A stretch of DNA of 64,000 nt, taken from assembly GCF_001577755.1 (NCBI RefSeq), contig NZ_CP010776.1:682001-746000 (forward strand), written 5' to 3'. The translations under genes and the position numbers were made by a program. The DNA comes from Rufibacter sp. DG15C (GTDB lineage: Bacteria > Bacteroidota > Bacteroidia > Cytophagales > Hymenobacteraceae). The first letter of the stretch is position 1; the number at the start of each line of letters is the position of its first letter. Positions 7,600 to 17,500 of this stretch are shown here, one piece after another. The notes beneath the pieces were generated by a model, which was not told where the DNA came from, ran no database searches, and saw nothing but the letters and a program-made list of their open reading frames with translations.

Positions 7600-8775
7600 A
7601 TGAAAAACGTCAATGCGGTTCTACTCCTGCTCACCGTTCTTATCTTTTCTGGTTGCGCATCCGTTAATAAGGTCCAACAGCAGAAAGAAATGTTTGTATA
7701 CGTGGGCACGTACGCCAAGCCAGACGCCGAGGGGATTTTCGGATACCAATTGAATGAGGAGACCGGCGAGCTCACGCAAGTCTTGCGCGTAAAAGCCGGG
7801 CCCAATCCTTCTTACCTTGCCTTAGACAAAGACCGCAAGCACCTCTACGCCGTCAATGAGGTCACCGAGTATGAGGGACAGAAAAGCGGTGCAGTGAGCG
7901 CCTTCGCCATTGACTCCAAAACCGGCGACCTCACCTTGCTGAACCGTCAGTTGAGCCTAGGCGGCGCCCCGTGCTACATCAGCGTAGACGAGAAGAATAA
8001 GCTGGCACTGATAGCCAATTACATGGGCGGCAACGTCACGGCCTTCCCAATCCAGGAGGACGGAAAACTGAAGAGTGCCACCGGCATGGATCAACACGTG
8101 GGCAAAGGCCCGAAGCCCCAGCAAGACGCCGCCCACGCGCATTGCATCCTGCCAGACCCAGCCCATAAGTTCGTCCTTGCCGTTGACCTGGGCATTGACC
8201 AGATCATCCGCTACAAAGTCAATACCGGTTCTGAAGACCTGTTGGAGAGACAGTCACAGCCAGCGTTTCAGGCGAAGGCTGGGGCAGGGCCGCGCCATTT
8301 GACCTTTCATCCCAACAAACGGTTTGCCTACCTCATGAATGAACTGGACGGCACGCTTTCGGCTTTAGAGTACAATAGTTCCAAGGGTTCTTTCACTGAG
8401 ATAGAAACCGTCTCTGCCTTGCCTGAAGGCTACACGGGCGGGGTTTCTGGTGCAGACATACACGTCTCGCCTGACGGGCGTTATGTGTACGGCTCCAATA
8501 GAGGGCACAACAGCATTGTGGTCTTCAAAATAGACGAGAGGACTGGCAAGCTGACCTTGATGCAACACGTGAGCACGCACGGGGACTGGCCGCGCAACTT
8601 CACGCTCACGCCTTCGGGCAAGATGCTTCTGGTGGCCAACCAGCGTTCTAATAATATCACAACTTACCACGTAAACACGCAGACGGGAGAACTGACCTAC
8701 ACCGGAAAATCAATAGAATTGGCATCTCCGGTATATTTGCAGGTAGTGCCCGAATTTATGGCAACTCCCAAGTAA
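7600..8775 (+). CDS. Lactonase-family (YbhE/Pgl-like) beta-propeller lipoprotein
   Basis: A 391-residue protein of the 6-phosphogluconolactonase YbhE-type seven-bladed propeller family. The ATG at 7600 is followed by a lipoprotein signal ending in LIFSGC (lipobox), so the mature protein should be lipid-anchored. MFVYVGTYAKPDAEGIFGYQL, GPNPSYLALDKDRKHLYAVNE, GGAPCYISVD, HAHCILPDP and GAGPRHLTFHPNKRFAYLMNE are typical blade motifs. Because it is exported, a cytoplasmic pentose-phosphate role is unlikely; a carbohydrate-lactone substrate in the periplasm is my guess. The open frame extends upstream to 7438 but runs through the MFS gene, so the longer start is rejected. Confidence 0.88.
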   Translation: MKNVNAVLLLLTVLIFSGCASVNKVQQQKEMFVYVGTYAKPDAEGIFGYQLNEETGELTQVLRVKAGPNPSYLALDKDRKHLYAVNEVTEYEGQKSGAVSAFAIDSKTGDLTLLNRQLSLGGAPCYISVDEKNKLALIANYMGGNVTAFPIQEDGKLKSATGMDQHVGKGPKPQQDAAHAHCILPDPAHKFVLAVDLGIDQIIRYKVNTGSEDLLERQSQPAFQAKAGAGPRHLTFHPNKRFAYLMNELDGTLSALEYNSSKGSFTEIETVSALPEGYTGGVSGADIHVSPDGRYVYGSNRGHNSIVVFKIDERTGKLTLMQHVSTHGDWPRNFTLTPSGKMLLVANQRSNNITTYHVNTQTGELTYTGKSIELASPVYLQVVPEFMATPK

Positions 8776-8788
8776 CAAAGCTCAACTC

Positions 8789-8824
8789 CGTTTTGGTGCA
8801 ATTTCTAGAAAACAGGCCAAAATC
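8789..8824. repeat. 38-bp palindrome, copy 5 (degenerate, 36 bp)
   Basis: CGTTTTGGTGCAATTTCTAG then AAAACAGGCCAAAATC. The left arm is decayed. It starts 14 bases after the lactonase stop. Confidence 0.7.
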
Positions 8825-9024
8825 AACTCTATGATTATTATTTTACCAGTATTCTGCACAATCTACATGGGTAAAGTCAGATAAGATGCGCCAAAAATAG
8901 CAGGGTGGGTACGGTCATTGGGCAATAAAGTTGTCATTTCTAACGTGCAAGGTGCTGTATTTAGCTAATTTATGTTTTGTGAAACGCAATTTTCTTGTAT
9001 CTTGGATTTCCAATTCAAACAATC

Positions 9025-9861
9025 ATGCGTTTCTTAGCTTTCTTTTTTCTCTTTTTCTTTGCCTATACTGCGTCCGCGCAGGAGGTGAGATACTATTCCA
9101 AAAACTTTCAGGCCAACGTTCCTTCCAAGACGGGCCAAGAGCGACGCTATGTGGTAGAAGGCGATAAGTTGCGGGCAGAGGACTATCAGAACAGCAACCT
9201 TGTCCAAAAAAGCACCATCACCGGTACTACAGATTTTGTAGAGGCCGACGCCTATTTGTGGTACCTTAAAAACCAAGCCTCCAACCTGGTAAAGCCTTAC
9301 TTTACTAAGTTAAAAGGAGTAGTACAGACTTACTCAGATGCGGGCGCGCCGTCTTCTGAAATCTATGCCAGAGCAGAAAAGATTAAATATGGCCAGGTTT
9401 GGGGCAATGAGAACCAACCGTTCTTGGTAAAAGGCGCCGGCCGTGACACGTATTGGAACGCAGACAAGACCGAGCAAAACATCACAGTGTACAAAGACTC
9501 TGCCTTGGTGGCTTCTTACATTTACAGACTAACTCAGAAAGATACGCTGTACACCAAGGTAGACAAGGTGGCTACGCCCAAAGGCGGCTTGGAGGTATTC
9601 AGGTTCCAACTTTCTTCTGCCTGTCCATATCCAAGCAAAGAGGTGATGGTAGGCAGCCAGACCACTATTTACATTCAGTTCACCATCAATGAGCAAGGTG
9701 CCTTGAAGGACTTTACCCCGTTAGATAAACCGGGTTATACCTTTGACGAAGCCACTATTGCCAAACTGGAAGCTTCTCCGGCCTGGACCCCAGCCACCTA
9801 CAAAGGGCGAGCGGTTAAGACTAGGCAGTCGGTGCCAATCACCTTTAAGCAAGCCAAATAA
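9025..9861 (+). CDS. Secreted protein with C-terminal TonB-like domain
   Basis: A 278-residue protein with a signal peptide (MRFLAFFFLFFFAYTASAQ, cleavage after SAQ or TASA). The N-terminal part has repeated short strands resembling MORN/antitoxin-like segments often seen in Bacteroidota secreted proteins (YVVEGDKLRAEDYQNSNLVQ). The last 80 residues (VGSQTTIYIQFTINEQGALK to SVPITFKQAK) look like the TonB C-terminal domain found in energy-transducer TonB proteins, but there is no TonB-type membrane anchor or proline-rich linker. A near-consensus promoter (TTG 8977, 18 bases, TATCTTGG 8998-9005) supports ATG 9025 over the upstream TTG at 8995. The exact function is unknown. Confidence 0.78.
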   Translation: MRFLAFFFLFFFAYTASAQEVRYYSKNFQANVPSKTGQERRYVVEGDKLRAEDYQNSNLVQKSTITGTTDFVEADAYLWYLKNQASNLVKPYFTKLKGVVQTYSDAGAPSSEIYARAEKIKYGQVWGNENQPFLVKGAGRDTYWNADKTEQNITVYKDSALVASYIYRLTQKDTLYTKVDKVATPKGGLEVFRFQLSSACPYPSKEVMVGSQTTIYIQFTINEQGALKDFTPLDKPGYTFDEATIAKLEASPAWTPATYKGRAVKTRQSVPITFKQAK

Positions 9862-9880
9862 GGAATCAGCTATAACCACA

Positions 9881-9918
9881 AAAAAGCCTCGCAGACTAAT
9901 CTCTGCGAGGCTTTTTTT
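9881..9918. terminator. Bidirectional terminator between convergent genes
   Basis: AAAAAGCCTCGCAG pairs with CTGCGAGGCTTTTT. It serves the plus-strand TonB-domain gene and can serve metG from the other side. Confidence 0.9.
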
Positions 9919-9926
9919 ATGATGCT

Positions 9927-9964
9927 TGTTTTTGGGCTGTTTCACTGGAAACAGCCCAAAAACG
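9927..9964. repeat. 38-bp palindrome, copy 6
   Basis: TGTTTTTGGGCTGTTTC, ACTG, GAAACAGCCCAAAAACG. Near-perfect arms with covariation (GGGCTG/CAGCCC). It lies 15 bases past the metG stop. Confidence 0.92.
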
Positions 9965-9978
9965 AAGTTTCTATTTAC

Positions 9979-12021
9979 TTAAGACACGCCGCCGCCGTTC
10001 ACCACGGGTTTGGACGGTTGCATGAAGGCTAGGGAGCCATCAGCGTTCTCGGCCATCAGGAGCATGCCCTGGCTTAGAATTCCTTTGATCTCACGCGGAG
10101 CCAGGTTCACCAGCACAGACACTTGCTGCCCTATGATGTCCTCTGGGTTAAAGTGCTCAGCGATGCCGCTCACAATGGTACGCTGGTCCAAGCCCGTATC
10201 AACCTTCAGTTTGAGCAGCTTCTTGGTTTTGGCTACTTTCTCGGCTTCTAGGATGGTCCCCACCCGGATGTCAATCTTGGAGAAATCATCAAAGGTGATG
10301 TCTTCCTTAGCGGGCGCGGCCACGGCGTTGGCAATCTCATTGGCTTTCTTGGTATCCAAAAGCTTTTGCACCTGCGCTTCCATCACGGCATCTTCTATCT
10401 TCTCAAACAAGAGCGCGGCTTCGCCGATGACATGACCAGCTGGCAATAAGTCTGGGGAACCGGCCTGATCCCATTTGCCCGGCGTGTACTGCAGCATGTT
10501 GGCCAGTTTGGTAGCGGTCTCCGGCAAGAATGGCTCAGAGAGAATGGTCAAGCTAGCCGAAATCTGAAGCGCAATGTTCATGATGGTTTCCACACGCACC
10601 GGGTCGGACTTAAACAGTTTCCAAGGCTCGGTGTCGGCCAGGTACTTGTTCCCTAGGCGGGCTAGGTTCATGAGTTCGCCTAAGGCTTCTTTAAAACGAT
10701 ATTGTTCTAAAGAGGCAGCAATCTTCTCTGGAAAAGCGGCCAAATTAGCCAGCACTTCTTGATCAAAATCAGTCAGCTCGCCGCGTTGCGGGATGGCACC
10801 GTGGTAGTATTTATGCGTAAGCACCACCGCGCGGTTAATGAAGTTCCCGAAGATGGCTAGTAGCTCATTGTTGTTTCTGGCCTGAAAGTCTTTCCACGTG
10901 AAATCATTGTCCTTGGTCTCTGGCGCGTTGGCGCACAGCACGTACCGTAGCACATCGGCTTTACCTGGCAGGTCCTCCAGGTACTCATGCAGCCACACCG
11001 CCCAGTTGCGCGAGGTGGAGATCTTGTCGCCTTCCAGGTTCAGGAACTCATTGGCAGGCACGTTGTCAGGCAGCACGTAGTCGCCGTGCGCCTTTAGCAT
11101 GGCCGGGAAGATGATGCAATGGAACACGATGTTGTCCTTGCCTATAAAGTGCACCAGCTTGGTCTCCTGGTCTTTCCAGTACAGCTCCCAGTCGGGCGTC
11201 AGATCTTTGGTAGCCGAGATGTAGCCGATGGGCGCATCAAACCAGACGTACAAGACTTTGCCTTCGGCGCCCTCTACCGGTACGGGCACGCCCCAGTCTA
11301 AATCTCTTGTGACCGCGCGCGGTTGCAGACCCTGGTCAATCCAGCTTTTGCACTGGCCGTAAACGTTGGTCTTCCAGTCGTTTTTGTGGCCTTCTACTAT
11401 CCACTCGCGCAGCCAGGGCTCATATTGGTCCAGTGGCAAATACCAGTGTTTGGTTTCCCGCATCACGGGTTGCTCGCCGCTGAGGGTACTTTTGGGATTG
11501 ATCAGGTCAGTGGCGCTGAGTGAAGTTCCGCAGCTTTCGCACTGGTCCCCGTAGGCACCGTCGTTGCCGCATTTGGGGCAGGTGCCCACAATGTAACGGT
11601 CCGCCAGGAACTGTTGGGCTTTCTCGTCAAAATACTGCTGGGTGGTCTGCTCAATGAACTTGCCCTCCTCGTAGAGTTTCTTAAAGAAATTAGAAGCCGT
11701 CTCGGCGTGAGTCTTGGACGATGTACGGGAGTAGACGTCAAAGGAGATATTAAAGTCAGCAAAGGACTTCTTAATCAGCTCATGGTACTTGTCTACGGCC
11801 TGCTGCGGCGTAATGCCTTCTTTCTTGGCCCGAATGGTAATGGGAACGCCGTGCTCATCTGATCCGCAGACAAACTTGACATCGCGCCCGCGCGAACGCA
11901 GGTACCGCGAGTACACGTCTGCGGGAATATATACGCCGGCCAAATGGCCAATATGCACGGGACCGTTGGCATAAGGCAAGGCGGCGGTAATGGTATATCT
12001 TTTAGGATTGGTAATAGCCAT
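9979..12021 (-). CDS. metG: Methionyl-tRNA synthetase with C-terminal tRNA-binding domain
   Basis: MetG charges tRNA-Met with methionine. The 680-residue protein has the class I HIGH motif intact (PVHIGHLAG, residues 23-26), a zinc knuckle [18 protein letters not shown] at about residues 145-162, the KMSKS-equivalent KISTS at about residue 330, an anticodon-binding helical domain, and a C-terminal EMAP/Trbp111-type tRNA-binding fold ([17 protein letters not shown] to the end). I use the ATG at 12019-12021 ([20 protein letters not shown]). The open frame continues 27 codons upstream but those codons overlap the -7 box and leader. The enzyme is complete and standard for the phylum. Confidence 0.96.
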   Translation of the reverse strand: MAITNPKRYTITAALPYANGPVHIGHLAGVYIPADVYSRYLRSRGRDVKFVCGSDEHGVPITIRAKKEGITPQQAVDKYHELIKKSFADFNISFDVYSRTSSKTHAETASNFFKKLYEEGKFIEQTTQQYFDEKAQQFLADRYIVGTCPKCGNDGAYGDQCESCGTSLSATDLINPKSTLSGEQPVMRETKHWYLPLDQYEPWLREWIVEGHKNDWKTNVYGQCKSWIDQGLQPRAVTRDLDWGVPVPVEGAEGKVLYVWFDAPIGYISATKDLTPDWELYWKDQETKLVHFIGKDNIVFHCIIFPAMLKAHGDYVLPDNVPANEFLNLEGDKISTSRNWAVWLHEYLEDLPGKADVLRYVLCANAPETKDNDFTWKDFQARNNNELLAIFGNFINRAVVLTHKYYHGAIPQRGELTDFDQEVLANLAAFPEKIAASLEQYRFKEALGELMNLARLGNKYLADTEPWKLFKSDPVRVETIMNIALQISASLTILSEPFLPETATKLANMLQYTPGKWDQAGSPDLLPAGHVIGEAALLFEKIEDAVMEAQVQKLLDTKKANEIANAVAAPAKEDITFDDFSKIDIRVGTILEAEKVAKTKKLLKLKVDTGLDQRTIVSGIAEHFNPEDIIGQQVSVLVNLAPREIKGILSQGMLLMAENADGSLAFMQPSKPVVNGGGVS

Positions 12022-12040
12022 GTTCTCTTCTTTCAAAAAA

Positions 12041-12048
12041 CAAATATA
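12041..12048 (-). promoter_or_regulatory. metG promoter -7 box
   Basis: Minus-strand TATATTTG matches TAnnTTTG and ends 20 bases before the metG ATG, a spacing close to that of typA. Confidence 0.6.
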
Positions 12049-12107
12049 GTGAAAATGCAGGGACCTGCCTCCGGGGAGATTCCTATCAACCCGCCAAAAC
12101 AAAACCT

Positions 12108-12145
12108 CGTTTTTGGCTTATTTTACCGAAAACAGGGCAAAAACG
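12108..12145. repeat. 38-bp palindrome, copy 7
   Basis: CGTTTTTGGCTTATTTT, ACCG, AAAACAGGGCAAAAACG. It lies 87 bases upstream of the metG start. Confidence 0.88.
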
Positions 12146-12239
12146 AAAGCCTGCAACCTCTAATTCAAAGATGACAGATATTAGGCTGAAAGCATTTGCT
12201 ACATCTAGATAAACAAGTAAACCTTTCTTGCCCTACAGC

Positions 12240-12290
12240 AAAAACGCCGAAGCAGCTCCTTGGGTTAGAAAGAACTGGTTCGGCGTTTTT
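12240..12290 (-). terminator. Terminator after the minus-strand lipoprotein gene
   Basis: AAAAACGCCGAA pairs with TTCGGCGTTTTT across a 27-base loop. Its outer arm (CGTTTTT, 12284-12290) is also the first arm of palindrome copy 8, so two alternative hairpins compete for the same bases. Confidence 0.65.
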
Positions 12291-12321
12291 GCCCTGTTTT
12301 CCAGAAATCAGCCGAAAAATG
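12284..12321. repeat. 38-bp palindrome, copy 8
   Basis: CGTTTTTGCCCTGTTTT, CCAG, AAATCAGCCGAAAAATG. It lies eight bases past the stop of the lipoprotein gene. Confidence 0.88.
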
Positions 12322-12328
12322 GCTGCGC

Positions 12329-12673
12329 TTATCTAATGGTGTCCCGGCGAACGGTGTCTGGCTTCACAATGATTGGTGCTGGCGGCGTTGGCTGCGGCCG
12401 GGAGCGCAACAGCCTACGGCTACGGACCTCGGGCGGTTGGTTAGCCGGAGCGTTGGGACTGGCTTCCTCAATGTTCTTCTTGCGGTTCACGTCACTGGAC
12501 TGCTGGTTCATGTCGCGCACGGTGGGTGTGGGTTTGTAGACCCGGGCGGGGTCTGCCCGCTGCACGGGGTTGTCCTTGCCTGAGGTACAACTCGCCATGG
12601 CCCAAGCGAAGAACAACAGGATGAAGGCCGTTTTTCGGCTGATTTCTTTAAAACTGCTCAAAAACGTCTTCAT
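12329..12673 (-). CDS. Small lipoprotein, unknown function, N-terminus encoded by a palindrome copy
   Basis: 114 residues. The N-terminus is a lipoprotein signal: positively charged n-region, hydrophobic core ILLFFAWAMASC with the lipid-attachment cysteine near residue 29. The mature part is polar and rich in Pro, Arg, Gln and Asn (PPEVRSRRLLRSRPQPTPPA), so it is probably disordered and exported. The unusual feature is that codons 3 to 15 lie inside copy 9 of the 38-bp palindrome (12629-12666), so the n-region of the signal peptide (TFLSSFKEISRKT) is palindrome-derived. The next possible Met is just before the cysteine and could not give a signal peptide. The gene starts 13 bases after the stop of the 106-residue gene. 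Confidence 0.7.
   Translation of the reverse strand: MKTFLSSFKEISRKTAFILLFFAWAMASCTSGKDNPVQRADPARVYKPTPTVRDMNQQSSDVNRKKNIEEASPNAPANQPPEVRSRRLLRSRPQPTPPAPIIVKPDTVRRDTIR
12629..12666. repeat. 38-bp palindrome, copy 9 (inside a coding sequence)
   Basis: CGTTTTTCGGCTGATTT, CTTT, AAAACTGCTCAAAAACG. It lies within the first codons of the minus-strand lipoprotein gene and 21 bases past the stop of the gene before it. Confidence 0.85.
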
Positions 12674-12686
12674 CTTATGATTAGTA

Positions 12687-13007
12687 TTAGCGTGCGTTGC
12701 TTTGGCTCAGGTCTTGTCCGTCCATTTCTTGGATGGCCTTGTAGCCCACCTCGGTCAGGCGCAGGCCTGCTGGGTCTGGAATGGCGTAGGATTGGTTGCG
12801 CAGGTGCTCCTCGGCTAGTTTCTGTACATCCCTGAAGTGCTCATGGTCATCGGCTTTGTTCAGGAACGGATAGATCTCGGCCCAGGGCAATACCTCGTCT
12901 GCCTGGGTGCCAGAGGTTTTAAAAGCTTTTAAAATAAGCAGGGCGGTGTTCTCAATATTGGCGGTATTGGAGCTTAAATGCTCCATGTCCATGTTTTGCA
13001 TATCCAT
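12687..13007 (-). CDS. Small protein of unknown function
   Basis: 106 residues, no signal peptide or membrane segment. The N-terminus is methionine-rich (MDMQNMDMEHLSS). The middle and C-terminus look helical, with a winged-helix-like ending (AIPDPAGLRLTEVGYKAIQEM) that resembles the tail of some DNA-binding or DUF proteins, but I do not recognise the family. It lies between the DUF3050-like gene (60 bases upstream) and the small lipoprotein gene (13 bases downstream) on the same strand, so the three may be co-transcribed. The start could be any of three early Met codons; I use the first. Confidence 0.65.
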   Translation of the reverse strand: MDMQNMDMEHLSSNTANIENTALLILKAFKTSGTQADEVLPWAEIYPFLNKADDHEHFRDVQKLAEEHLRNQSYAIPDPAGLRLTEVGYKAIQEMDGQDLSQSNAR

Positions 13008-13067
13008 AGTTTGGCAGTATAAGGTCTGAGAATAGAGTACGCAGACCTACCACCAAAAGATATGAGG

Positions 13068-13850
13068 CTAGGCTTTGAGGATGGCTGCTAAAACGCCGTC
13101 CCAGAGGTGCAGGCGCATGCGGTAACAGGCCACGGCCTCTTCATGGCACTGCCTCCATTTCTCATCATCCTGGCCGCAGAGAATAGAAACCATTTGCATG
13201 GCCAACGGCGAATGCATTTCCTCATCCAGGTGAATGTGGCGGTCCATGTAGTATTGAAAAGTGTCTACCGTGCCGGGGTAGCGGCGGCTAAGGTCACTGA
13301 CCAAGTGCCTGAACATTTCTGGAATGACATCCTCCCTACCAAAGGTAAAGGCGGCGGCAATGCGATGGGGTTGTCCGCTCTGGATGATTTGAAAGGTGTG
13401 CTTGACAAAGTCCTGGGTGTTGCCGGGCACTGGCAGGTTCTCTAACTGGGTGTACACAGACTTGCCATGCTGCAGCCCATACAAGAACTCTAACATAAGG
13501 CTGGTGTCTGCGCCGCACTCTTCCATGGCGCGGGTGTAGAGTTCAAAATGGCTGATGGGCTGTCCGTCCTGGTCAATGTCTGTTTCTTCTTCCAGCACAA
13601 TGGCGTTGATGAGCCTGCGGTTGGCAGGGTTCCCGAACGGCACCCATGGCACCTCTACACAGGTGAGGTGGCGCTGCAGGCTTTTGAGCAGGCTCATAAA
13701 GTCCCAGACCGCAAACACGTGATGCTCCATGAAGACCCGCAGGTTATTCAAGTCCTGGATGCTCTCATAGAGGGCGTGCTGCATGAGGGCCTCGCGGTGA
13801 GGTTTCAACTCCTCTTGTAGCCACTGAATCTTTTCATGGTTGATGGGCAT
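13068..13850 (-). CDS. DUF3050-type, heme-oxygenase-like fold protein
   Basis: 260 residues. The ATG at 13848-13850 gives MPINHEKIQWLQEELKPHRE; an open upstream frame of 30 codons looks non-coding. The protein is helical, with conserved-looking histidines: MEHHVFAVWDFMSLLKSLQ, YYMDRHIHLDEEMHSPLAMQM and the closing RMRLHLWDGVLAAI. This matches my memory of the DUF3050 family, which is placed in the heme oxygenase/TenA-like superfamily. Enzyme activity is unknown; the HxxLDEExH pattern suggests metal or heme binding by analogy only. It has no signal peptide, so it should be cytoplasmic. Confidence 0.75.
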   Translation of the reverse strand: MPINHEKIQWLQEELKPHREALMQHALYESIQDLNNLRVFMEHHVFAVWDFMSLLKSLQRHLTCVEVPWVPFGNPANRRLINAIVLEEETDIDQDGQPISHFELYTRAMEECGADTSLMLEFLYGLQHGKSVYTQLENLPVPGNTQDFVKHTFQIIQSGQPHRIAAAFTFGREDVIPEMFRHLVSDLSRRYPGTVDTFQYYMDRHIHLDEEMHSPLAMQMVSILCGQDDEKWRQCHEEAVACYRMRLHLWDGVLAAILKA

Positions 13851-14593
13851 AGCAGTATAGTTAGAACAGGCCTCTCTCCTAGGCAGAGCGAATGCAGAAG
13901 CACCTGTTGATGTACACGTATGGACAAAGCGAATATACAAAACCCGCCCTTGAAATGTGTCCCCTATACGTGGTTTCGGGCTTTAGGATGCACTGAGAGA
14001 ACCTCTTTATCCCTTGAAAGTGAAATTCCTTTTTATAGTCATAAATCCTCTCCTTCTAATTGGCCATAATCCAGCATGAATCCTATGCCATGGGTGGTCC
14101 TAATACCTAATTTATACGCCTCTGTTTAAGACTGTTTAATAGTAATTAGTAGGCATGCAGCACATGTTTAATGCATGCTCCTATCCTTAAAAATTATAAT
14201 TAACCAAAATCACTCTTCATTGGAACTTAACTATTCTAAATATGATTATTCAACCTAAATCAGAATTATCCACAAAATTTATATTCTAGGTTGATTATAA
14301 AACTATTATCATCCATAGCTTAGCATAAGTGATTTTTTAAACTCATTAAATATAATTTTTACAAGTATTTATTTTCATTTAGCAGAACCACAAATGGACT
14401 CTATAATATAATAATTACAATAAAACCATATAATTTATTCAGTAAAAATCTTTTTAACCAGTTTTCTAAACACCTAGAAAAATCAATTAAAGAATGATAG
14501 TTAAAAAGCACTTAACCCCTCTAGAAATCAAACAAATATTGACTCTAGGATAAGTGCTTTCAGACAAAAAATGACTCCCCCTAACAGTACTAT
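13851..14593. other. AT-rich leader region upstream of the giant adhesin gene
   Basis: About 740 bases with no credible gene, markedly AT-rich from about 14100 on compared with both flanks. No exact TAnnTTTG box was found. A long inverted repeat (14505-14560) ends 33 bases before the adhesin ATG. GCATGC occurs twice (14153 and 14173) around an AT-rich spacer. The low GC and length suggest a regulatory region for the adhesin operon. Confidence 0.6.
14505..14560 (+). promoter_or_regulatory. Hairpin in the adhesin 5' leader
   Basis: AAAGCACTTA (14505-14514) pairs perfectly with TAAGTGCTTT (14551-14560), and an inner TCTAG near 14520 can pair with a CTAGA or TCTAG segment near 14545. It ends 33 bases upstream of the ATG. 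It could be an operator or a leader RNA hairpin. Confidence 0.55.
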
Positions 14594-17500
14594 ATGAATA
14601 CAACCTCTACTCCTACCTTACACCCTTACTTTTTTCTTGTCATTCTCTGGTTACTTCAACTAACCAGTGCACAGACTGCTTTTGCCCAAGGGAATAATAC
14701 GGCGCCTGTTTATAACGTCAATTTAACGGGCCAGCCAAACGGCGTTTACACTTCTCCAGACTTAGACAGAAACGGAAAAGCTTGCGGGGTTACCGGCAAT
14801 GACAACTGTATTCAGTTCTCTGTGACCCTGGACAGAAATGCGGCGGGGCTGGAGTTTAATATCATTGACGGACCAGTCCCTTCTGGGTCCATGACCTATC
14901 AGATTAACTGTGGCAAACCTGTGCCTGTTGGTCAACCTATCTGTGTGTCTGGAGTGGGACCCCATGTCATTACCATCTGTATGCCCGGGGGTGCTAAAAA
15001 CAAATACCAGGTTAAATCAATTGGAGCGTTTACCCCGGTGGCAGATACTCCGGTTTCTGGGGGTTGTTCTACCAAATTACAGGCCCCTTTCGCGTTTGAA
15101 GAGCCCTCCATTACTTGGACAGATATTACCGGTGGCGGCGCCTACAACAAATACCTGAGCTGTACCACAGGTTGCGCTACGCCTACGGTAACACCAGATG
15201 ACAATGCACCTGCCTTTGTAGACTATGTGGTCTGCGGATCTTCTGTGCAGTCACCTTGCTCTGATCTTCCTTTCTGTGATACGGTGCGGGTATACTTTTC
15301 TAAAACTCCTACGGTATCCATCTCTCCCAGCCCGGCCATCATCTGTCCGGGCTCTTCTGGCGTTGAGCTGACCGGTCTTGTGACCGGCGGCTCTGGAAAT
15401 TTCACTTACCTCTGGACAGACAGCAACGGCAACTTGGTTGGTAGCAGTCAAAAATTCATAGCACCTAAAACCGGAACGTACTCTTTAGAAGTTCGCACGG
15501 AGAATTACCCTTCTTGCAAGAAGTTCTCAGCTAGTATTAACGTAGTCACTGATTTAACTGTCAATGCCGGGCCTGACCAACTGGTCTGTTCTCTCAATCC
15601 TGTGAATTTGGCAGGAATAGTCACGGCCGCTACGGGTGGCCGGTGGAGCGGCGGATCTGGTACATTCTCGCCAAGCAATACCACATTAAATGCGGTTTAT
15701 ACGCCTACCGCCAGTGAACTGCAAGCGGGTTTTGTGAAGCTTACCTTAACCTCAACGGGCAATGGTTCTTGTACGGCAGCCAGTGATGAGGTGCTTGTTA
15801 CTTTTTACAAAATGCAGGTGAGCGTGGCAGGACCTTCTGTTCTCTGTACCGGTGCTACGGCTAGTTTAACAGCCATCGTAACTGGTGCTGAAGGACCTGT
15901 CACCTACAAATGGAACACCGGCGAAACCACCGCCTCCATCTCCAACAAACCAGCTGGCACCTACACCGTCACAGTCACAGATGGAAAAAACTGTGCCATT
16001 CAAAAGTCGTTCACTGTCACGCAAGTAGTAAGCCCAACGGACCTTGCCTTTACATTAACCTCTACCACCTGCGGCGCCAGCAATGGCACCATTCAAGCCA
16101 GCGGAGTGACCAACGGCACCGCTCCTTTTACCTACAGCCTAAACGGCGGCGCATTCCAAGCCTCCACTACCTTCAGTTCACTGGCTAAGGGCACGTACGC
16201 GGTACAGGTGAAGGATGCTAATGGCTGCGTGTACTCAGAGTCAGTTACACTTCTGGATGTTCCGGGGCCTTCTGCCTTAGCTTTGACAAGCCAGTCCTCA
16301 ACTTGTGGCAATGCCAACGGAGCAATTTCTGTGACAGGTGTTACTGGCGGGACAGCACCATACACCTATAGCTTAAACTCTTCTGCCTATCAGGGTTCGG
16401 CTAACTTTGCAGGGCTAGCAGCCGGCACTTATACTGTTTCGGTGAAGGACGCCAATGGTTGTCTTTTCGCCAAGGCAGTGACTGTGGGCAATGTGGCGGG
16501 TCCTTCTACTTTCGTTAGTTCGACCATTTCCAGCACTTGTGGCGCCAATAATGGAGGTATCACTATAACGGGTGTTACAGGAGGCACGGCACCCTACACC
16601 TATAGCAAGGATGGGATTAATTTCCAGAGCACGGCTTCCTTCACGGGCCTCCTGGCTGGCACTCATTCCATCACTGTCAAGGACACAAACGGCTGCACGG
16701 TTTCTAAATCTGTTACAGTGGCCAACGTGGCAGGTCCAACAAATATTCTTGGTACAGTAGCGTCTTCTACCTGTGGCAACAGCAACGGAACGTTGACTGT
16801 TACTGGAGTGACGGGAGGAACGGCGCCTTACACCTTCAGCCTGAATGGCGGGATTTTTGACGCATCTGGGACTTTCTCTTCGCTGACGGCCGCCACCTAT
16901 AATGTGACTGTGAAGGACGCCAATGGATGTACTTTCTCCAAAGCCTTCACGATTTCAAACATTGCCGGGCCTTCTGATTTCTCTGCTAGCATTACCTCCT
17001 CTACCTGCGGTGCAGCTAATGGTGCGTTAACGGTAACGGGTATTACTGGCGGCACTACACCCTACAGCTACAGCATAGACGGTACTACTTTCCAAGCGTC
17101 TGCCAGTTTTACTGGGTTGACCGCGGGCACGCATTCTATTACCGTGAAGGATGCCAATGGATGCGTTTTCAGCAAAGTTGTCACGCTACAAGACATTGCC
17201 GGCCCAACCGCCTTTACCTTAACCCCAACGGCTTCTACCTGCGGCAACCCCAATGGAACCGTGTTGGTAAGCGGCGTAACGGGCGGAACCGCTCCCTACA
17301 CCTATAGCCTAAACGGCACGGATTATCAGCCGTCTGCTACGTTCACTGCATTAGCCGCGGGTACATATACTGCCACGGTGAAAGATGCGAACGGCTGCAC
17401 CATTACCAAAAGCGTGACCGTCACCAACATTGCAGGTCCTACTGCCTTAGCCGCGACCACAACCTCTTCTACCTGCGGCGCTGCCAACGGTGAATTAACC

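Larger units (their letters stand above)
12022..12328. other. metG upstream intergenic region
   Basis: No gene. It holds the metG -7 box (12041-12048), two 38-bp palindromes (12108-12145 and 12284-12321) and a hairpin terminator (12240-12290) that overlaps the second palindrome. Confidence 0.7.
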
